Of a stretch of DNA of 8,789 nt, positions 7,365-8,789 are shown piece after piece (position 1 is the first letter of the stretch; each line of letters opens with the position of its first letter). The position numbers and the translations under genes were made by a program. The notes beneath the pieces are model-generated. The model was not told the DNA's origin. It ran no database searches and worked only from the letters and a program-made list of their open reading frames with translations. The DNA is from an uncultured Ardenticatenia bacterium (GTDB lineage: Bacteria > Chloroflexota > Anaerolineae > Promineifilales > Promineifilaceae), in assembly GCA_937858165.1 (NCBI GenBank), contig CALLZA010000612.1, forward strand, positions 1 to 8,789, read 5' to 3'.

Positions 7365-8597
7365 ATGGACAGCAATACCGACGACCGCGATCCCGAAGTG
7401 CCACCCGAAGTTTCCGCCGACGAACTCCAAGAGGCGTTGCAGTGGCTGGAGGAACTGACTGGTACGGCGGGCAACGTTCCGGCAACCGAGGAGACGATCG
7501 ACTCCCCTTTTCATGGCTTGGTCGATGACGGTGCGGGTGATCTGCCCGATTGGCTACGCGAAGCGCCAAAGGAGCCGGTCGAACAGCGTCTGGCTGACGA
7601 CGGAGAGTTCGAAAGCCGCCTCGACTGGCTGGCCAAAATGGCCGAGCGCGAGTCCATCGAAGAGCTGCCCACCCTAGAGTGGCGCAACCTGAACGACGCA
7701 GCCTCGCCGCCCATGGCCGACGACGCGCCCCAACCCACTGACGACACCCTGCCGCCCCACTTCCCGTCGGAGCTACTGCCCGTGGCCATGACGCCGCCGG
7801 AGCCGTTGACGGCCGAGGCGGTGCTGCTCGTGCCGGAGGCGCTGCCGGACGAGGCGCCGCCGCCGGAGCCGTTGACGGCCGAGGCGGTGCTGCTCGTGCC
7901 GGAGGCGCTGCCGGACGAGGCGCCGCCGCCGGACGAGGCGCAGGTAGAAGTAGTGGCGACTGAAGAGCCGGCCGTACCCCTGCCCGACGAACCTGACATT
8001 GAGGCGACCATCGACGGGCCGGCAATGCCCATCACCCCCGAAGCATTGATCGATACGCTGCCGCCTGATGAAGAGCTGCCGCCTATCGATGACCTGGACG
8101 CGGCGATGGCCTGGATCGAGGAGTTGGCCGCCAGCCAGGACGCGCCTGTCGAGGACGTGCCCAGTGTGGCCGACCGGGCACTGGCTTCCAAGCTGCTGAT
8201 GGAAGCTGGTCTGTCGCCCGACGGGCTGGACCGGCGGCTGCCCGACAACGAGTTGGCCCTGGGCGATCTGTCGCTGCTGGAGGGCAACACGCCGGTTAAC
8301 GCCTTTGTGGCCGCCGAGGACTTCGCCGACACCATCGTGCTGGTCGAGACAATGGCCGCCGACCAGGGGCGTTCCTTGCCGGAAGAGTATCAGGCTTCCG
8401 CAACGGCAGGCCCCCCAGAGGCGTCGTTTGCCGAGGCGATGGCCTTTCTCGATGAACTGGCCGCCGACCAGGAGCCTCTGGGAGCGCAGACACAGCCCAT
8501 CGATGGAACTGACGTACCGTTAGGTAAGACGGTGCGATTCGTGACCGAAGAGTTACAGCTTACCGAAGAGCCGCCCGACGCCTGGCCCATCGAAGAC
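7365..8597 (+). CDS. Unrecognised acidic Pro-rich protein with WLEELA-like repeats, truncated by adapter
   Basis: The open frame continues to a TAG at 8637-8639, but bases from 8598 on are sequencing adapter, so only residues 1-411 are genuine and the true C-terminus is missing. The start ATG 7365 has GAGGA 6 nt upstream. The protein is very rich in Asp, Glu, Pro, Ala and Leu, with no signal peptide or membrane segment. Five degenerate 15-residue amphipathic motifs are visible: at 21-35, 82-96, 244-258, 320-334 and 355-369 (e.g. LDAAMAWIEELAASQ, FAEAMAFLDELAADQ). PDWL (61-64) is a related short motif. Between them lies a Pro/Glu linker with an exact 22-residue duplication. I do not know its function. 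Its style resembles acidic N-terminal regions of some Chloroflexota multi-domain proteins, as I recall them. The gap before it holds a small gcggcc/ggccgc hairpin (7319-7336). Confidence 0.75.
7792..7933 (+). repeat. Exact 66-bp tandem duplication inside the acidic protein gene
   Basis: Bases 7792-7857 and 7858-7923 are identical, and 7924-7933 continue a third partial copy. The period of 66 keeps the frame and encodes two identical 22-residue units (around residues 144-187, containing EPLTAEAVLLVPEALPDEAP). Complete identity at the DNA level means a recent duplication or a repeat-related assembly error. Confidence 0.9.
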
Positions 8598-8663
8598 CTG
8601 TCTCTTATACACATCTCCGAGCCCACGAGACCGTACTAGATCTCGTATGCCGTCTTCTGCTTG
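8598..8663 (+). other. Illumina Nextera adapter, i7 index and P7 sequence (artefact)
   Basis: CTGTCTCTTATACACATCT (8598-8616) is the Tn5 mosaic end. It is followed by CCGAGCCCACGAGAC (8617-8631, Nextera read-2 adapter), CGTACTAG (8632-8639, matching i7 index N702) and 24 bases of the P7 flow-cell sequence (8640-8663, ending TCTTCTGCTTG). The order and spacing are exactly those of read-through off the end of a short library insert. This is not genomic DNA. Confidence 0.99.
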
Positions 8664-8789
8664 AAAAAAAAAAAAACGAAATATAAAATGTAATCAACTA
8701 CATGTGCATAGCACATCATCATCACGACACATCGTACAAATCATCGGATGAAAATACGCACGATACGTGCATCAATATAATATAGTCAA
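8664..8789. other. Poly-A and AT-rich read-through noise (artefact)
   Basis: Thirteen A bases (8664-8676) directly follow the P7 end, the usual signature of base-calling past the end of the molecule. The remaining 113 bases are AT-rich and look unlike the rest of the window. No gene, promoter or repeat here should be treated as biological. Confidence 0.93.

Noticed and set aside
8390..8626. Minus-strand 78-residue frame starting MGSEMCIRDRSSMGQ
   Set aside because: Its start and first residues come from adapter bases 8598-8626, and the rest is antisense to the acidic protein gene.
8702..8770. Two small perfect hairpins with ata loops (8702-8716 and 8758-8770)
   Set aside because: They lie in post-adapter read-through noise, so they are not genomic whatever their cause.

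Overview
The window looks like one end of a contig from a GC-rich bacterium. The best guess is a Chloroflexota (Anaerolineae-like) genome. This rests on the overall style: high GC, intergenic gaps full of short dispersed repeats, a K+-independent-type H+-pyrophosphatase, and an acidic Pro/Ala-rich protein with WLEELA-like repeats. The assignment is inference and was not tested. Genuine genomic sequence appears to end at base 8597.

Left block, all on the minus strand, listed in order of transcription from right to left. hppA (3590-5935) is followed by a large inverted repeat and a GC-rich hairpin. Next come xseB (3207-3434), ftsY (2233-3135) and prfB (1024-2131). prfB must be read through an in-frame TGA by the classical programmed +1 frameshift, so a simple ORF scan recovers only its 315-residue C-terminal part. 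After prfB comes a tRNA-Leu(CAG) with its own promoter and terminator. Last is an unrecognised membrane-anchored Ala/Pro-rich protein (1-662) with its own promoter, which runs off the left edge.

Right block, plus strand. A divergent intergenic region (5936-6241) holds a four-tract G-quadruplex motif and an extended -10 promoter. It leads into a histone-deacetylase-family amidohydrolase (6242-7276), then an unrecognised acidic repeat protein (from 7365).

Right end. From 8598 the sequence is a technical artefact: the Nextera transposase end, Nextera read-2 adapter, an 8-base i7 index, the Illumina P7 sequence, a poly-A run and 113 bases of AT-rich read-through noise. The last protein is therefore truncated at residue 411. 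Its apparent natural C-terminus (LSLIHISEPTRPY) is translated adapter.

Functionally the left block is housekeeping: proton pumping from pyrophosphate, a subunit of exonuclease VII, the SRP receptor, a peptide release factor and a leucine tRNA. I found no defence system, CRISPR array, transposase or phage module. The most striking signals are the adapter chimera, the prfB frameshift with a variant SPF motif, the phased short repeats in the gaps, and a five-copy degenerate 15-residue motif in the last protein.
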